NCBI GenBank assembly: GCA_023014485.1
Contig: JAJOZX010000937.1
Coordinates: 819,501-883,500 of the forward strand
DNA: 64,000 nucleotides
Origin: Bathynomus jamesi
Taxonomy: Eukaryota > Arthropoda > Malacostraca > Isopoda > Cirolanidae
Direction of reading: 5' to 3'
In this document: positions 55,407-64,000 of the stretch, piece by piece
Layout: every line of letters starts with the position of its first letter
Numbering within the stretch: the first letter of the stretch is position 1
Position numbers and translations under genes: made by a program
Notes under the pieces: model-generated
What the model was told of the DNA's origin: nothing
Databases searched by the model: none
The model's input: only the letters and a program-made list of their open reading frames with translations

Positions 55407-58236
55407 TTGTCATTTTTCTATGTAAATGCAAGAAGTATCCGAGATAAAATAAATGAATTCAAGGCATACATAGGTATTGAAAATCCTGATGTTATGATTG
55501 TCACTGAAACTTGGACAAAATTCAGTACGATACCAAATAGTCTATTTAGTGAAGAGATAATACCATTACTTATGAAATTGATGGCTATGAACTTTTTTAT
55601 TATGAACGTAAATATTCAGAGGGTGGCGGAGTATTTATTTATGCCAAGACAAATCTGAATCCAGTTGAAGTTACCTCCGTTAAAGAGGAAATAGTTGAAT
55701 CTGTATGGATAGATATTGGGCATAAAAATGCCAGGAAAATCAGGATAGGGGGTATTTATAGACCACCTGAGGGATGTTCAGTTGGAGGAATCCCCAAAAG
55801 TAGAGAAGAAAATAAGTATGTAGAAAATCAACTTATTGATGAAATAAATAAAGCAATGACAAGCAATATTATTATTGTTGGGATTTCAATTATAGGCATA
55901 TAGACTGGGAAATATTACAAACACCAGAAAGTAATGAGATTCTTAGACTGTATAATTGAGAATGGTTTAACCCAGTTAGTAAAGGAGCCAACCAGGGCCG
56001 ATGCCATTCTAGATTTAATTCTAACAAATAATCCAGATACCTTCCAGGATATCTCGGTTTCAGAAACACTAGGTTCAGGTGATCATTGTATCCTTCGGTT
56101 TAATATTGTTTGTAATTCAAGACCTAGTGAAAATAAAGTAGAAGTTCCAGATTTTAAAAGAGGAAATATAAATGGACTAGTAAATGATCTGTGTCTAATA
56201 AATTGGACAGATATTCTACAGCCTGAACAGACAGTAACTAGTATGTGGGAAAAATTTAAAAGTATAATAATGAACATACAAAGGAAGCATATCCCACAGT
56301 GTAAAATCAGAACTGGAAAAAATAAAAAACAACCTTGGATAAACTGCAATGTAAAAAGAGCAATCAGAGAAAAAACAAAAGCATTTCATAAATTCAAAAG
56401 AACTAAAAATGGCACAGACTCCGAAATATATAAAAGTAAAAGAAGCATTTGCAAGAAAGTAATCAGAGATAGCAAACGAGACCTGGAAAAAAGCCTAGCC
56501 AAGAATTCAAAAAACAATCCTAAGAAGTTTTTCAGTCACTTCAATTTGAAAAGTAGAGTGAAAAAGAAAATTGGCCCCCTCCATATAGATGATAAAACTA
56601 TAGATGATGATCTTGAAATAACTGAAGAACTAAACAAATACTTCTCATCAGTATTCACAAATGAAAATTTAAATAATATTCCTGATCTTATACTACCAGG
56701 ACAAGATAGAGAAATAAATGAATTAAGGGTAACAAAACTAGATATCTTAAAAGCAATAGATAAATTAAAAATGGAAAAATCTCCAGGGCCAGATGAAATG
56801 CATCCAATAGTCATAAAAGCTGCCAAAAAGAATATAGCACAGGCACTAGAAATTATTTTTAATAAATCATTGATATGTACTGAAATTCCAGAGGATTGGA
56901 AGAAAGCAAATGTGGCTCCAATCTTTAAAAAAGGAAATAGAAACTTGGCAAAAAACTACAGACCCATCAGCCTCACCTCCATTATTTGCAAATTACTCGA
57001 AAGTATCATTAGAGGTAAAGTTACTGAGTTCCTTGAAGAGTGCAACCTTATAAATGATAGCCAGCATGGCTTTCGAAATGGAAGGTCCTGTCTAACCAAC
57101 TTGATTGAATTTTATGATGGAGTCCTATTGCATTTGGACAATAAAGAGCCAGTAGATATAGTATACTTAGATTTTGCAAAGGCATTTGATACTGTTCCTC
57201 ATGCAAGATTGTTGGTAAAAGTTAGAGCCCATGGTATAAGAGGTCATATAGCTGATTGGATAGAAGAATGGCTGAGAAATAGAAAACAGAGAGTTCATCT
57301 AAATGGAAATAAGTCTACTTGGAGACCCGTATTGAGCGGAGTCCCACAGGGGTCTGTTCTGGGACCTCTGCTTTTTGTTGTCTATATAAATGATCTAGAG
57401 AAGGGCCTATCATGTAAAACCTCAAAATTTGCTGATGATACAAAATTAGGCCATAATGTTAAGTCAGTAGCAGGAGCAATGACAATACAAAAAGACTTAG
57501 ACAGAGTAACAGCCTGGGCAGATAAGTGGGAGATGAAATTTAATGTTGATAAGTGCAAGGTTATGCATATTGGGCCAAAAAATCCAGAATTTGAATACAA
57601 TATGAATGGAATTTGGATTAAAAATGATGATAAAGAGAAAGACTTGGGTGTCACTGTGACAAATGAACTTAAACCCTCAAATCACTGTATGGTAATCAGA
57701 AATAAAGCAAATGCTAGACTCAATCTCATGCAGAACACATTGAATACAAATCACCCAATATTATAAAGCAACTATACATTTCATATGTGAGACCCCTCCT
57801 CGAATACTGCATTCAATTTAATAGTCCCTATTTGATACAAGATATTGAAAAACTGGAAAAAGTACAGAAATGAGCAACAAGAATGATCCCATCTCTAAGA
57901 CAATTGACATATAAGGAAAGACTGGCGTATCTAAGCATGTTCTCATTAAAAAGGAGGAGGTTAAGGGGTGATATGATAGAGGTGTATAAAATGATAAAAG
58001 GGTTGGATAAGATAGATTTTGAGTCTCTTTTCATTAAAGATCACAATAATCAGACTAGAGGTCATAGTATGAAATTATTTAAGCCAAGATGTAGAACAAA
58101 TTTAAGAAAACATAGTTTTACAAACAGAGTAATTAAGTTTTGGAACAGTCTGACAGAAGAAGTGGTGACTTCAGATACGCTTGATTCTTTCAAAAGAAGG
58201 TTGGATAGTTTGATGTCTGCAAGGGACATCTGGTGA
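55407..58236 (+). pseudogene. CR1 ORF2: endonuclease and reverse transcriptase, frameshifted
   Basis: Endonuclease start FFYVNARSIRDKINEFKAYI and DVMIVTETWTKF (catalytic E), with shifts between 55560 and 55930. Then a 610-residue frame (55934-57766) with LILTNNPDTF and LGSGDHC from the endonuclease end. The RT core follows: NLAKNYRPISLTSIICKLLE, HGFRNGRSC, DIVYLDFAKAFDTVPH (first D), SGVPQGSVLGPLLFVVYIND and SKFADDTKLGHNV (FADD box, about 57425). A stop near 57766-57870 precedes the C-terminal part (MIPSLRQLTYKERLAYLSMF, TNRVIKFWNSL) to 58236. The RT frame is long and well kept. Confidence 0.85.
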
Positions 58237-58815
58237 TGGTGTTTAAGCCCATTTTTATTGCATGAATGGTACTAGTTTATTTCATATATATTATGTGCAT
58301 TTGGGTGATAGATCCCACAGCTCAACACAGGTGTTGTGGGATATAGGGAGGCAGCATCTTGGGTTAGGGGATACTCTCTGTCCTTACACACCCTATTTAA
58401 GAGATTCCTCTGCCGAGCGGTGCCCCCCATAGTACTGTGAGGTATTGAAAAACTCATGATCTTCACTTGCCCCACAAACACCTTTAAATGGGAGACCCAA
58501 AATGGGTGCACACACATTTCTACATTACTGTACAGTCTTTACAGCCACACCTACACTTTTCCTCTAAGTATATGTAATGTATATGGATGTAAATTGTGAC
58601 TTGGTCCGCAATTGATATGGACCGTGACTTATTTTTGGTTGGCATGGTACTGGTATTGATGGGTACCATAATGAAATTGACTGGATTCTTTGGATCTGAT
58701 ATATTTGCATGTCAGTTATAAATAGATATAGTGTGTAACATATTTGTGGATAGTAGCCTATTATGACTTTGATCCTCTGGATCCAGAGATTCTATCTTTA
58801 GTTTTAAATTGATAA

Positions 58816-59530
58816 CACTGGTCTGCGTGATTTTAAGGGTCAAGGATATGTTTGTTGTGCTTGGGTCAGTTTCTCACGCTGATTCCGAAAATCGCGTCCA
58901 TTTTTCTCAATCGGGTCAACTTTTCGAAATATAAACACTTTCTAGAAATTCTCATTTCCCGTTTTATTGGTAGGTGAGCGATACATGTAGTAGCATATGT
59001 CGACTGGTATATACATACAGGCTTTACAGGCTGTTCTTATAGATCTCAAGAAGGGTACAGCACACTATAATAGGCTAATCACTGGCAGAGCTGGGCACTT
59101 GCGGTTTTTTTTTGCGGTACTGCGGTACTACCGTGTTTGTCGGTACCGCGGAAAGTACCGCGGGAAATTTGAATGCGGTAGCGGTACTGCTGTACTTTCA
59201 GCGATCCTTTGCGGTACTGCGTTATGCGGTACCGGTTTGGTAGTGCGGTAGTAGTACCGCAGTACCGCAAAAAAACGCGCAAAAAAACGCAAGTGCCCAG
59301 CTCTGAACTGTCTGTAATCAGGGATGAATGGCCTCTTCAGGGACTTCCGCTTGTGCGGGCAGACACCACATCCCTCTTCAGGCACCAGCAGTAGTCGGCC
59401 AGCATATCTAAAAAACCTGACCTGATTGAGAGGAATGGATTACATTTCTGAATTCAGCGTGCGAAACTGATCCTAAATCAGTTGAAAAACCTCTGACCTT
59501 TGAAAAAAAGATTTGAAACGCAGGCCAGTG
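58816..59530. mobile_element. CACTG-ended element with TAA target duplication
   Basis: 715 bp; the left end is CACTGGTCTGCGTG and the right end, reversed, CACTGGCCTGCGTTTC. TAA flanks it at 58813-58815 and 59531-59533. It contains CACGCTGATTCCGAAAAT, shared with the elements at 29597 and 31225, and the hAT MITE at 59086-59305. No coding. Confidence 0.8.
59086..59305. mobile_element. hAT-type MITE of the GCGGTAC family, second copy
   Basis: The ends CAGAGCTGGGCACTTGCG and, reversed, CAGAGCTGGGCACTTGCG match the family at 35983-36196. The interior has the same GCGGTACTGC and GTACCGGTTTGG motifs. I see no matching 8-bp target duplication here. Confidence 0.8.
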
Positions 59531-59533
59531 TAA

Positions 59534-59595
59534 TTAATTAGTTTTAAATTGATAATTAATTAGTTTTAAATTGATACTTAATTAGTTTTGTAAAA
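59534..59595. repeat. Short tandem repeat, about 20-bp unit
   Basis: TTAATTAGTTTTAAATTGATA-like unit about three times in a row. The same TAGTTTTAAATTGATAA is found left of the MITE at 58797, so the array predates the insertion in part. Confidence 0.75.
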
Positions 59596-59684
59596 ATTGG
59601 TTATTGCCAATGTACAAGCAGTTTTTACATAGTAGAGCCACCTCGATGGGCCGAAGTGGCCCCTAGTGTGCCCACTATAAAAAT

Positions 59685-59705
59685 TTCTTATGTTCTTATG
59701 TTCTT
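59685..59705 (+). repeat. CR1 3' tail repeat
   Basis: (TTCTTATG)n-type tail that closes the CR1 element; the adjacent RTE frame resumes straight after it. Such short terminal repeats serve as the target for CR1-clade reverse transcription. Confidence 0.7.
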
Positions 59706-59706
59706 C

Positions 59707-60348
59707 TTAGGAGTGATAGACTAATGATTATGAGACTGAACTGGAGGAATCATGTGCTCAATAGAGTGCATACGTCCCGCAAATTGGATACACAGAAGAG
59801 AAGGAAGCCTACTGGAGTTCGCTGGAAATAGAAATGGAGAGTGTGCTAGAAAATGAGGGAGTGGTAGTTGGTGCTGACCTGAATGGACACGTAGGAAATA
59901 ACAATGATGTTACGAAAGAGTACATGGAGGACATGGTTTGGGAGAGGTAAATCGGGAAGGTGAGAGTGTGTTGGACCTGGCTGTCTCTTTTGATATGACA
60001 ATTGTAAACACATACTTCAGAAAGAGGAACGAACATTTGATAACTCACAAGAGCGGAGGTAGAACGTTACAGGTTGACTACCTACTCTACAGAAGGTCAC
60101 AATTGAGTGAAGTTAAGAACTGTAAAGTGATTTCAGGAGACCATGTAACACCACAGCACCGGATATTAGTTATGGAGCTGATGTTGAGGAGACCGAGAAA
60201 GACACAAGAAAAGTGTGTTAAGAGGATCAAGTGGTATAAGCTGAAAGAAAAGGAGAAGAGAAGAGAGTTTAAAGAGCGGGTGCTGAGTGAGACCAGTACG
60301 CCAGAAGATGTACAAAACTGGTGGCAACATAATGCAAATGTAATATAA
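59707..60348 (+). pseudogene. RTE endonuclease, C-terminal part
   Basis: This continues the endonuclease from 53848: SDRLMIMRLN, then GVVVGADLNGHVGNNND (about 59860), GEVNREGESVLDLAVSFDM, THKSGGRTLQVDYLLYRR and VISGDHVTPQHRILVM. These are the DLNGH and SxxxDH blocks of the EEP family. Frame shifts occur near 59830 and 59935. Confidence 0.75.
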
Positions 60349-60536
60349 ACCGTAGGAAAGGCTGTATTAGGTGAAACATCCGGTAGGGTGTGGTAAGATA
60401 AAGAAGGATGGTAGTATAATGATGACATCCAAGAGTCCCTACAATGTAAGAAACAAGCAAAGAACTGTGGGAGGAAACTAGGTCGGGTGAGCGGAAGGAA
60501 GTATATAAGAACGCAAAGAAACAGGCAAAAAAGGCG

Positions 60537-61724
60537 GTGGCACTGGCAAAAGCCCATGCATGTCGTGATCTGTATGAGAAATTAAAAACTCGAGAGGGGC
60601 AAAAGGAAATATTCAGGTTCGCTAAAAGCAGGAATAAAGCCACAAAGGATTTTACTCAAGTGAAACAGGTTAGAAGAGAGGATGGGACAGTACTGCGGAG
60701 AGAGAAAGATATACAGGTTAGATGGAAGGAATATTTTGAGGAACTATTAAATGAGGAAAACCCTAGGTTGGTCCATGAGAATGGACTACCGAATATGGCA
60801 ATGACGAGGAAGGTGGAAAGAGCGGAAGTGAAGAAGGCGTTGGATAAAATGAAGAGTGGTAAAGCAACAGGTCCTGATGAGATACCGGCAGAGGTATGGA
60901 AGGCACTTGGCAATGAAGGAGTGGATCTCCTGCATGATCTTATGGAAAAGCTCTGCGACCAAGAGGTGGTCCCGGAGGAATGGCATGCCAGTATCATAGT
61001 ACCCATATTCAAAGAGAAAGGGGATATACAGGAATACTCAAATTATAGGGGTATCAAGCTGATATCGCACACCATGAGGGTGTGGGAGTGAATTGTGGAC
61101 TTAAGGCTGAGGGAGGAGGCAGGCATGTCGACAGAGCAATTCGGTTTTATGTCCGGACGAAGTACGTCTGATGCTATTTTTGCATTACGACAGTTGGAGG
61201 AAAGGTACAGGGAAGGACAGAAGGCATTGCACATGGTTTTCATAGACTTAGAGAAGGCGTATAATAGGACACCGAGACAAGAGGTTTGGAGATGCCTGAG
61301 GAAGAAAATGGTCCCAGAGAAGTACGTCAGATTGATTCAGGAAATGTATAGAGGGGTTACGACGAAAGTGAGGTGTAGTGTTGGTGTGACGGAGAGTTTT
61401 GGAGTTGGGGTTGGTCTGCATCAGGGGTCAGCACTGAGTCCATTCCTATTCAACGTGGTATTGGATGTGTTGACTGAGGAGGTTAGAGGGGTTGCTCCTT
61501 GGTGCATGATGTATGCCGATGATGTAGTGTTGTGCGCAGAGACAAGACAGGACGTACAACAACAGCTAAAAAATTGGAGTGAGGCATTGGAAAGTAGAGG
61601 TATGAAAGTTAGTCGGAAGAAGACTGAATATCTGAGATGTAATGTACAACCGGATAAAAGAGGGAGGAGGGGAGTGATGTTAAATGGTGAACTGATCAAA
61701 TGGGTAGATCATTTTAAATACTAG
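60537..61724 (+). pseudogene. RTE reverse transcriptase, one stop
   Basis: Two frames around a TGA at 61089-61091. The first has EYFEELLNEENPRL, MKSGKATGPDEIPAEVWKAL and IIVPIFKEKGDIQEYSNYRG. The second has FGFMSGRSTSDAIFALRQLE, MVFIDLEKAYNRTPRQEVW (first D), GLHQGSALSPFLFNVVLDVL and WCMMYADDVVLCAET (catalytic YADD, about 61510). The order and the EKAYNR and YADDVVL variants are those of RTE/BovB-type RT. The frame ends at HFKY near 61724, where a downstream endpiece is lost. Confidence 0.85.
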
Positions 61725-62377
61725 AAGAGGAAGAACCATTGCTGTCCCAAGGCGATATGATGACTAAGCTGATTGATGTAGCATTGCTTGTATACCATAT
61801 GTCCCACAAAAAAGTACACCCAACTTTAGATTGTACTACTCCAAAAATTGAGATATTTTGGATCTGTTTGTTTGATTTAATATAGCAAATTATTCTTTGT
61901 TAACGTTCAAAATTTATTCATGTTTAAACGATTTAGTGTTTAAGCATCTGCTTTTAACTGAAGGGTACAGCAAAATGGGTTGCGCGGAATGATCATTTCT
62001 CCCAGCCAGATAGCTCCTCTTGCTTTAACCAATGTGCTACTTTTTACGTCGAAGGATATTGCAAATATTTTTTTAAATAATTCGAACTTTTGTATCTAAG
62101 ATACGAGTCATACATATAAATGAAGAATCTGAATTACTAAATTTATAAATAACTTTGAAACCCTTATCAAGCAGTTTACACGAAGGCAGCGCGTTCTCAT
62201 GGTCACAACTTATCTGCAAACTAAAAGCTTAAAACAAGTTCAGAATACCTTCAAACTGCAATTTCCCGATAGAGCTTCTCCAACTAAACATACAATTTTG
62301 AAGAATGTTCGGAAATACAAAGAAGAAGGAACGGTCCTCAATATGAAAATAAAAACCCACTCTAATCGACAGACTTT

Positions 62378-62428
62378 ATTTCCACGACAGTTTCGACGCC
62401 CACTGGCATCCTCCTCGGGTGGATACAG
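62378..62428 (-). ncRNA. Hammerhead-ribozyme-like motif, left arm
   Basis: The minus strand of the left arm carries the same core as the motif at 63261-63311: a CCGAGGA box, a 6-bp stem closed by AGTG, GAAAC, then GTC followed by GTGGAAATA that can pair with TATCCAC. One base of the CUGANGA consensus differs (C for U). Confidence 0.5.
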
Positions 62429-62539
62429 AAACACGAATGAACCAAAACAAGCGGGAAAAACAGTCCAGGGACCGACCGTTAAGAAATTCGCACCTAGGTT
62501 AGATCCCATTTAGACCCTTTAATGAGATTCTTGGTCAAA

Positions 62540-63212
62540 AAATCCCTTACGGAGTCGTGAGAACGTGTTCGAACCTAAGTGTGAATTTCTTAAATGTCTT
62601 TGGATTGGAATGTTTCCTTACTCGCCTTTAGTAAATGTAATAATGGAAGTAATAAATGTGGAAATAAATATAAATGCAACAGATGTAATAATAAAGGTAA
62701 TATTATAAATTTAATAATTAGGGTAAAGGTAATAATAATAAATGTTAAAAAAATGTAAATGTAATAATAAATGCAGTAATTATGTCAAATATTAGAATCT
62801 GTATGTATAGAACAAGAAGATAGTTTTAATTTGTGGGAATGTACTTATAAGCGGACCCTGTAATAAAATGCCCTTCCAGTGTCGGGAGAACGGTATCTAA
62901 CCTAGGTGCGAATTTCTCTGGATTGTTTCCTAATCGGCTTTTTTCATTCGTTTTTCGGTTTATAAGTTCTGTATAATAAACAATAATGTAATAACCAATG
63001 TAATAATAAATTTATAATTTCTGTAATAAATAATTATGCAATATTAAATGTAATAAATTAAAAATAAATTCAATAATTATGTAAGAAAAATATAATAGAA
63101 TCTGTATGTTTAGAACAGGAAGATAGTTTTAAATTTGTGCGAATGTACTTAATGAAAATGCCCTTCCGGTGTCGGGAGAATGGGATCTAACCTAGGTGCG
63201 AATTTCTTAACG
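62540..63212 (+). repeat. Three diverged repeat units of about 290-330 bp
   Basis: The block around TGCCCTTCCRGTGTCGGGAG and CTAACCTAGGTGCGAATTTC occurs at about 62868 and 63157, with a more diverged form near 62540-62600 (CGAACCTAAGTGTGAATTTC). Between them are AATAATAAATGT-rich stretches. It looks like a tandem array inside the foldback element. Confidence 0.6.
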
Positions 63213-63260
63213 GTCGGTCCTGGACTGTTTTTCCCGCTTGTTTTGGTTCATTCGTGTTTC

Positions 63261-63311
63261 TGTATCCACCCGAGGAGGATGCCAGTGGGCGTCGAAACTG
63301 TCGTGGAAATA
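63261..63311 (+). ncRNA. Hammerhead-ribozyme-like motif, right arm
   Basis: Core CCGAGGA (63270-63276), a stem GATGCC (63278-63283) pairing with GGCGTC (63288-63293) across an AGTG loop, GAAAC (63294-63298), then a GTC cleavage-type triplet and GTGG that pairs with CCAC before the core. Stem III would be only one or two pairs, as reported for hammerheads in Penelope-like elements. The core has C where CUGANGA has U, so activity is uncertain. Confidence 0.5.
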
Positions 63312-63705
63312 AACTCTGTCTATTAGAGTGGGGTTTTATTTTCATATTTTGACCTTCACGTAGAAAAAAGTGAAGTTTTTTGCATTTATAACGGTCCTCA
63401 ATTTGAACAAAGGACGTTCAGGCCATCCGAAGACGGCAAGAACAGACGAGAACATTCAGCATGTTCGGCATTTATTAGAGAGACATCCAAAAGTGTCCAC
63501 CATGCGAAATGGTACAGAACTCTCACGCATGTCATTTCATCGAATAGTTCGTGAGGATTTGAATTTGTACCCATACAGAATGGAAATTCGACATCAACTC
63601 ATTGAAGGAGATCTACCTCGCCGCCTAAGATTTGCCCAGTTGTTTCTTGAAAAACCAGAAAGATTCACGGTATGGAAAACTGATGTGTGGGTAGTTGGGA
63701 GGTAA

Positions 63706-64000
63706 CGAAAATGGTTCACTGAGTAGGTAGGTAGTTAATCTAACAATTATTAAATTCCTTTTATGTCAATAACTGGGTGGATGAAACCAATTGGTTGCTC
63801 ACCAGAGTTATTCTCCACACTAGTATTTATATACTGTGTGACAAGAGCGTGCTCGGTAATAGATATACATTACCGATCAACCAACCGAAGAAAAAACCAA
63901 GACGACGCTGGTGGAAAAAGCCCCGCGAAAAGGAAGACAAGGGAGAACGAAAACGAGGAACGGGGCGAGAAGACGGAACGAGAGAAGGGAGAAGGACAAA
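63706..64000. other. Non-coding stretch at window end
   Basis: It includes TAGGTAGGTAG and a purine-rich last 120 bases. No element or gene recognised. Confidence 0.5.

Larger units (their letters stand above)
53850..59706 (+). mobile_element. CR1-type LINE, nearly full length
   Basis: A plus-strand LINE with ORF1 (54147-54989) and ORF2 (about 55407-58236), a 3' untranslated region and a 3' end with TCGATGGGCCGAAGTGG followed by the short tail repeat TTCTTATGTTCTTATGTTCTT (59685-59705). It lies in the endonuclease region of the RTE LINE. The left boundary (about 53850) is approximate. The 3' untranslated region carries the MITE at 58816-59530. Confidence 0.8.
53385..61793 (+). mobile_element. 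RTE-type LINE, split by CR1
   Basis: The 5' region from about 53385 contains GCCGGTCCCAAGTCCGGATA and GTCAGGAAGGGCATCCGGCC, typical of the leader of RTE/BovB-type LINEs. Endonuclease coding starts at 53610, is broken by the CR1 insertion at about 53850-59706, and continues to the RT, ending at about 61793. Net length is about 2.6 kb, somewhat short for a full RTE. Two or more frame breaks make it a pseudogene. Confidence 0.8.
62343..63389. mobile_element. Penelope-like foldback element with long inverted arms
   Basis: Left arm 62343-62512 and right arm 63178-63345 are inverted copies of about 170 bp with few mismatches (ATGAAAATAAAAACCCACTC at the outer edge). The 13-bp AACGGTCCTCAAT is duplicated (62330-62342 and 63390-63402), so the insertion and its long target duplication are certain. 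44 bases lie between the right arm and the second TSD. The arms contain hammerhead-like motifs, which are known from Penelope-like pseudo-LTRs; that assignment rests on this and on the ...GTCGTGGAAATAAA end. Confidence 0.7.
61794..63705 (+). mobile_element. Mariner/Tc1-like element, 3' end not identified, split by the foldback element
   Basis: The start near 61797 has ATGTCCCACAAAAAAGTACA, like mariner TIRs. Coding starts near 62199. No matching right TIR is found before 64000. The element holds the insertion at 62343-63389. Confidence 0.5.
62199..63705 (+). pseudogene. Mariner/Tc1-like transposase, interrupted
   Basis: The first part (62199-62342) reads MVTTYLQTKSLKQVQNTFKL and KHTILKNVRKYKEEGTV, a DNA-binding helix-turn-helix segment. 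The rest (63403-63705) resumes LNKGRSGHPKTARTDENIQH, KVSTMRNGTELSRMSFHRIV and DLPRRLRFAQLFLEKP, typical of the second DNA-binding half of insect mariner/Tc1-like transposases. The catalytic half after it is not found, since the frame stops at 63703-63705. The two parts join in frame after removing the insertion and one TSD copy. Confidence 0.75.

Noticed and set aside
1..64000. tRNA or rRNA genes
   Set aside because: I found no clover-leaf or conserved rRNA blocks by eye; a covariance search would be needed to exclude tRNA-derived SINEs.

Overview
The window is eukaryotic repeat-rich DNA, most likely from an arthropod and possibly a decapod crustacean. The reasons are the mix of Ty3/gypsy, BEL/Pao, CR1, RTE-like, Penelope-like, Tc1/mariner, hAT and other DDE elements, canonical GT-AG introns inside transposon genes, AT-rich spacers, and no bacterial-type gene packing, rRNA or tRNA. 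The taxonomic guess rests on element types only. Almost everything recognisable is a transposable element, mostly inserted into one another. The only candidate host exon is a 177-bp piece resembling the N-terminal part of a mitochondrial ABCB8/ABCB10-type transporter (39275-39451, minus).

Layout. 1-5.5 kb: a minus-strand Ty3/gypsy element (G1), cut by the window start, with an open pol frame. Its leader/LTR stretch holds an internally deleted pogo/Tigger transposon with TA target duplications. 5.5-8.0 kb: a decayed DDE transposon (T4). 9.06-35.49 kb: a nest. T1 (TIR starting TAGGGTGTG, 9-bp target duplication) contains T2 (9702-19439) and a gypsy retrotransposon G2 (20750-34289). T2 contains a P-like or hAT-like element P1 (10765-14069) and T3 (15853-19231). 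G2 contains an hAT MITE and two elements with CACTG ends and TWA target duplications. Removing the insertions leaves T1 at about 3.14 kb, T2 at about 3.04 kb and T3 at 3.38 kb, and the interrupted reading frames resume at the junctions. This supports the reconstruction.

35.5-37.3 kb: a spliced, multicopy-type gene of unknown function (minus) with a MITE in its third exon and T1 at its 3' side. 37.3-42.2 kb: mostly non-coding, with the possible host exon and a Tc1/mariner-like pseudogene. 42.2-46.0 kb: a broken BEL/Pao element. 47.1-49.6 kb: an hAT element with a nearly complete transposase. 49.7-50.2 kb: two adjacent, oppositely oriented hAT MITEs. 50.2-52.0 kb: an internally deleted LTR element (G3) carrying a 30-bp minisatellite. 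52.4-53.3 kb: another hAT element. 53.4-61.8 kb: an RTE-type LINE split by an almost complete CR1 LINE, which itself carries a CACTG MITE with a further MITE inside. 61.8-63.7 kb: a mariner-like transposase split by a Penelope-like long inverted repeat with hammerhead-ribozyme-like cores.

The point of greatest interest is the T1/T2/T3/T4 group. Four divergent copies share a catalytic layout (D, D, CxxH, an xRW motif and a WY..[ST]E motif), TIRs starting TAG and, in three copies, 8-9-bp target duplications. They resemble hAT biologically but I cannot place them in a named family from sequence alone. All domain calls come from reading translated sequence and from memory of the families; no database search was run.
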